Origin: Marinactinospora thermotolerans DSM 45154
GTDB lineage: Bacteria; Actinomycetota; Actinomycetes; Streptosporangiales; Streptosporangiaceae
Assembly (NCBI RefSeq): GCF_900167435.1
Contig: NZ_FUWS01000010.1
Coordinates: 1-64,000 of the forward strand
Length of the DNA: 64,000 bases
Reading direction: 5' to 3'
Position numbers and translations under genes: made by a program. The stretch's first letter is position 1; each line of letters begins with the position of its first letter. Of the stretch, positions 62,170-64,000 are shown in pieces. The notes beneath the pieces were generated by a model, which searched no databases, had not been told where the DNA came from, and was given only the letters and a program-made list of their open reading frames with translations.

Positions 62170-62721
62170 TCAGGGCTGGGGCCAGTGTTCGGCGAGGAGC
62201 TCCCGCGTCTGCCCCAGCATCTGCGGAAGCACCTTGGTCCGTCCGACCACCGGCATGAAGTTGGTGTCGCCTCCCCAACGGGGGACGATGTGCTGGTGCA
62301 GGTGCGCGGCGATGCCCGCGCCGGCGACCGCGCCGAGGTTCATCCCCACGTTGAAGCCCTGTGCCCCGAAGGCGGAGCGCAACGCGGTGATGGCGGACTG
62401 GGTGAGCGAGGCGATCTCGATGGTCTCGCCCTCGTCGAGCTCGGCGTAGTCGGCGACGTGCCGGTAGGGGCAGACCATCAGATGGCCGCTGTTGTAGGGG
62501 TAGAGGTTGAGCACGGCGAAGGCGTTCTTGCCGCGGGCCACGACGAGCCCCTCATCGTCGGGGAGCGACGGGACCCGGCAGAACGGACAGCCGTCCTCCG
62601 GCGCCGATCCGGTGGGCTTGTTCTCGCCCTTGATGTAGGCCATGCGATGCGGTGTCCAGAGCCGTTCGAAGCCGTCGGCGTCGCCGGCACCGTCGTGGTC
62701 CCCCCACTCGTCAGTGCTCAT
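62170..62721 (-). CDS. HIT-domain protein (AP4A phosphorylase-like)
   Basis: A 183-residue histidine-triad nucleotide hydrolase/phosphorylase. It has CPFC (zinc-knuckle type, about 45-48), NLYPYNSGHLMVCPYRHVADY (about 72-92) and the triad AAHLHQHIVPRWGGD (about 137-151). Its place next to pgsA-patA-pimA matches the mycobacterial AP4A phosphorylase Rv2613c, so cleavage of diadenosine tetraphosphate is likely. I start at ATG 62721 (MSTDEWGD); a frame to 62814 adds poor sequence. There is no ribosome site, and a TATGCT sits upstream, so the mRNA may be leaderless. Confidence 0.88.
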   Translation of the reverse strand: MSTDEWGDHDGAGDADGFERLWTPHRMAYIKGENKPTGSAPEDGCPFCRVPSLPDDEGLVVARGKNAFAVLNLYPYNSGHLMVCPYRHVADYAELDEGETIEIASLTQSAITALRSAFGAQGFNVGMNLGAVAGAGIAAHLHQHIVPRWGGDTNFMPVVGRTKVLPQMLGQTRELLAEHWPQP

Positions 62722-62846
62722 AAGGGCCAGCATATTGACTTCCGCCGCCCGCCCGCAGGCAGGGCGACCGCGGAAGTCCTCTCGCCCGGAACGGGGCCGG
62801 GCCGCCCCGCGCAACGCGGAACGGCCCGGCGCCGACGTGTCGGCCG

Positions 62847-63722
62847 TCAGGCGGAACCGCCCGAGGTCGGCTCCGTCCGCCCGGTCGTGCTCTCCTCTTC
62901 GGCCTCGCGCGGCGCCACGGCGTCGGCCGCCGCGACCGCGCCGGCGTCACCCGTGGCGGGCGTCTCGGCGTAGCGGCTGGCCAGCTTGACCGGGCTGGCC
63001 TGCGCACCGCTCCGCTTACGACGGCGGCGGGCCGCCAGCAGGTTGAGGATCTCCACGAACAGCGAGAAGCCCATCGCGGTGTAGATGAAGCCCTTCTCGA
63101 TGTGGAAGCCGAAGCCCTCGGCGACCAGGCTCATGCCGATGAGCAGAAGGAAGGCCAGGGCCAGCATCTTCACGGTCGGGTGGTCGTGCACGAACTTGGA
63201 CAGCGGGTTCGCCGAGACCAGCATCACGATGACCGCGATGACGACGGCGGCGACCATGACCCAGATCCCCGCGCCCTCGGGGTCGATCATGCCGACCGCG
63301 GTGATGACCGAGTCCAGCGAGAAGACCAGGTCCAGCGCCACGATCTGGGTGACCACCATGCCGAAGGCGGCCCCCACCTTGGACCCCTTGTGGTCCTCCT
63401 CGCCCTCCAGACTCTCGTGGATCTCGTAGGTGCCCTTGGCGAGGAGGAAGAAGCCGCCGACCAGCAGGATCAGCGACTGACCGCTGAACTCCATGTCACC
63501 GATCGAGAACAGCGGTTCGGTGAGCTGGATGATCCAGCTGATGGAGCCCAGCAGGGCCAGGCGGGTGATGAGGGCGAGCCCGATGCCGAGTTTGCGGGCC
63601 TTGTCGCGCTGGTGTTCGGGCAGTTTGCTCGACAGGATCGAGATGAAGACGAGGTTGTCGATCCCGAGCACGATCTCCAGCAGCGTCAGCGTGAAGAATC
63701 CGACTATCAGGTCCGTGGGCAT
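62847..63722 (-). CDS. TerC-family integral membrane protein
   Basis: A 291-residue protein with about seven membrane helices. Signature segments are LEIVLGIDNLVFISILS (about 15-31), VALDLVFSLDSVITAVGM (about 128-145) with acidic residues inside the membrane, and NPLSKFVHDHPTVKMLALAFL. TerC proteins are linked to tellurite resistance and to manganese export during exoenzyme metalation. The last 60 residues are hydrophilic and Ala/Glu-rich. Start ATG 63722. I looked for a Mn riboswitch upstream but could not support one. Confidence 0.92.
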   Translation of the reverse strand: MPTDLIVGFFTLTLLEIVLGIDNLVFISILSSKLPEHQRDKARKLGIGLALITRLALLGSISWIIQLTEPLFSIGDMEFSGQSLILLVGGFFLLAKGTYEIHESLEGEEDHKGSKVGAAFGMVVTQIVALDLVFSLDSVITAVGMIDPEGAGIWVMVAAVVIAVIVMLVSANPLSKFVHDHPTVKMLALAFLLLIGMSLVAEGFGFHIEKGFIYTAMGFSLFVEILNLLAARRRRKRSGAQASPVKLASRYAETPATGDAGAVAAADAVAPREAEEESTTGRTEPTSGGSA

Positions 63723-63822
63723 GGGGGGTCGTCAGCTCCGAGAGAGGGTACGGGCATGGCCCCAAGAATCTAGGAAGGCGTGGATAAGCGACGCATAAAG
63801 CGGCCCCGCCCGGTGCCCCTGG

Positions 63823-64000
63823 TCACACCCCGAGTAAGGCGCGCAGGTGCCGGGGCGAGGGGGAGCCGTGGGCGAGCATGGCGTCGTGGCGGCGGCGCGC
63901 GGAATCGGCGGGACGGGCCGCGGCGAGGTCCCGGGCGATCGCGGCGATCTCGCGGTGCCCCACATAGTAGGTGGCCAGCTGCGCGCTGGTGAGCAGGGCC
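63823..64000 (-). CDS. DUF885-family protein, C-terminal fragment (cut by the window edge)
   Basis: The minus-strand frame entering from the right edge encodes 58 residues ending LTSAQLATYYVGHREIAA (start of the visible part), then ARDLAAARPADSARRRHDAMLAHGSPSPRHLRALLGV and a TGA at 63823-63825. LATYYVGHREI and AHGSPSPRHL are typical of the C-terminus of DUF885 proteins, which are predicted metallopeptidases. The rest lies outside the window. It reads toward TerC with a 100-base gap. Confidence 0.75.
   Translation of the reverse strand, partial: ALLTSAQLATYYVGHREIAAIARDLAAARPADSARRRHDAMLAHGSPSPRHLRALLGV

Noticed and set aside
63723-63822. Mn-sensing yybP-ykoY riboswitch before the TerC gene
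   Set aside because: TerC genes often have one and a GGGGCCATGCCC stretch looked suggestive, but I could not build the required stems and conserved loops in 100 bases.

Overview
The window is a piece of a high-GC actinobacterial chromosome. The best guess is the Nocardiopsis/Thermobifida/Streptomonospora group (Nocardiopsaceae), but genus is inferred from gene content only. Evidence: very GC-rich third codon positions, frequent GTG/TTG starts, many ATGA/GTGA/TTGA stop-start overlaps, a conservon (cvnABCD), phosphatidylinositol-mannoside genes (pgsA-patA-pimA), an actinobacterial rRNA antitermination leader, and gene order matching the Streptomyces and Mycobacterium core. Almost every gene is on the minus strand. 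Only four are on the plus strand: a secreted HNH nuclease, a kinase plus its neighbouring lipoprotein, and a DUF349 protein. I see no insertion sequence, prophage, CRISPR array, tRNA or large biosynthetic cluster.

Layout. 1-842: 5' end of a 16S rRNA gene (minus) with its leader, boxA and promoter. 843-4369: tyrS, secreted HNH nuclease, lhgO. 4475-12099: two related signalling operons, a full conservon (sensor ATPase, roadblock, DUF742, GTPase) and a reduced one (sensor ATPase plus DUF742), separated by a divergent CbiX-like gene. 12464-19140: arginine genes argC-J-B-D-R and argH behind tandem ARG-box-like sites. 19200-21447: FAD oxidoreductase and MarR regulator. 21498-29111: pheT, pheS, PAS histidine kinase, TrmH methyltransferase, rplT, rpmI and infC, the last with an ATC start and an attenuator-like leader. 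29504-36558: aroE, mltG, ruvX, alaS and two small membrane proteins. 37002-39203: plus-strand atypical Ser/Thr kinase and lipoprotein that share an extracytoplasmic Cys-x3-Cys segment. 39216-46126: rarA, PAP2 phosphatase, PAS/GAF/SpoIIE phosphatase, a 991-base gap, aspS. 46323-55223: metallo-hydrolase, DUF349 protein, rel, apt, yajC, ruvB, ruvA, ruvC. 55627-64000: yebC, pdxT, pdxS, LemA-like protein, pimA, patA, pgsA, HIT protein, TerC, and the 3' end of a DUF885 gene.

Most of the window is housekeeping: tRNA charging, ribosome assembly, arginine and pyridoxal phosphate synthesis, recombination, stringent response and inositol phospholipid synthesis. The parts most worth a second look are: the duplicated sensor genes, with 110 identical bases between paralogs and shared blocks in their upstream DNA; the kinase/lipoprotein pair with a common extracellular module; and genes missing from otherwise conserved neighbourhoods (argF/argG, secD/secF, hisS). 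Several inverted repeats also look like operators, notably upstream of pdxS and marR.
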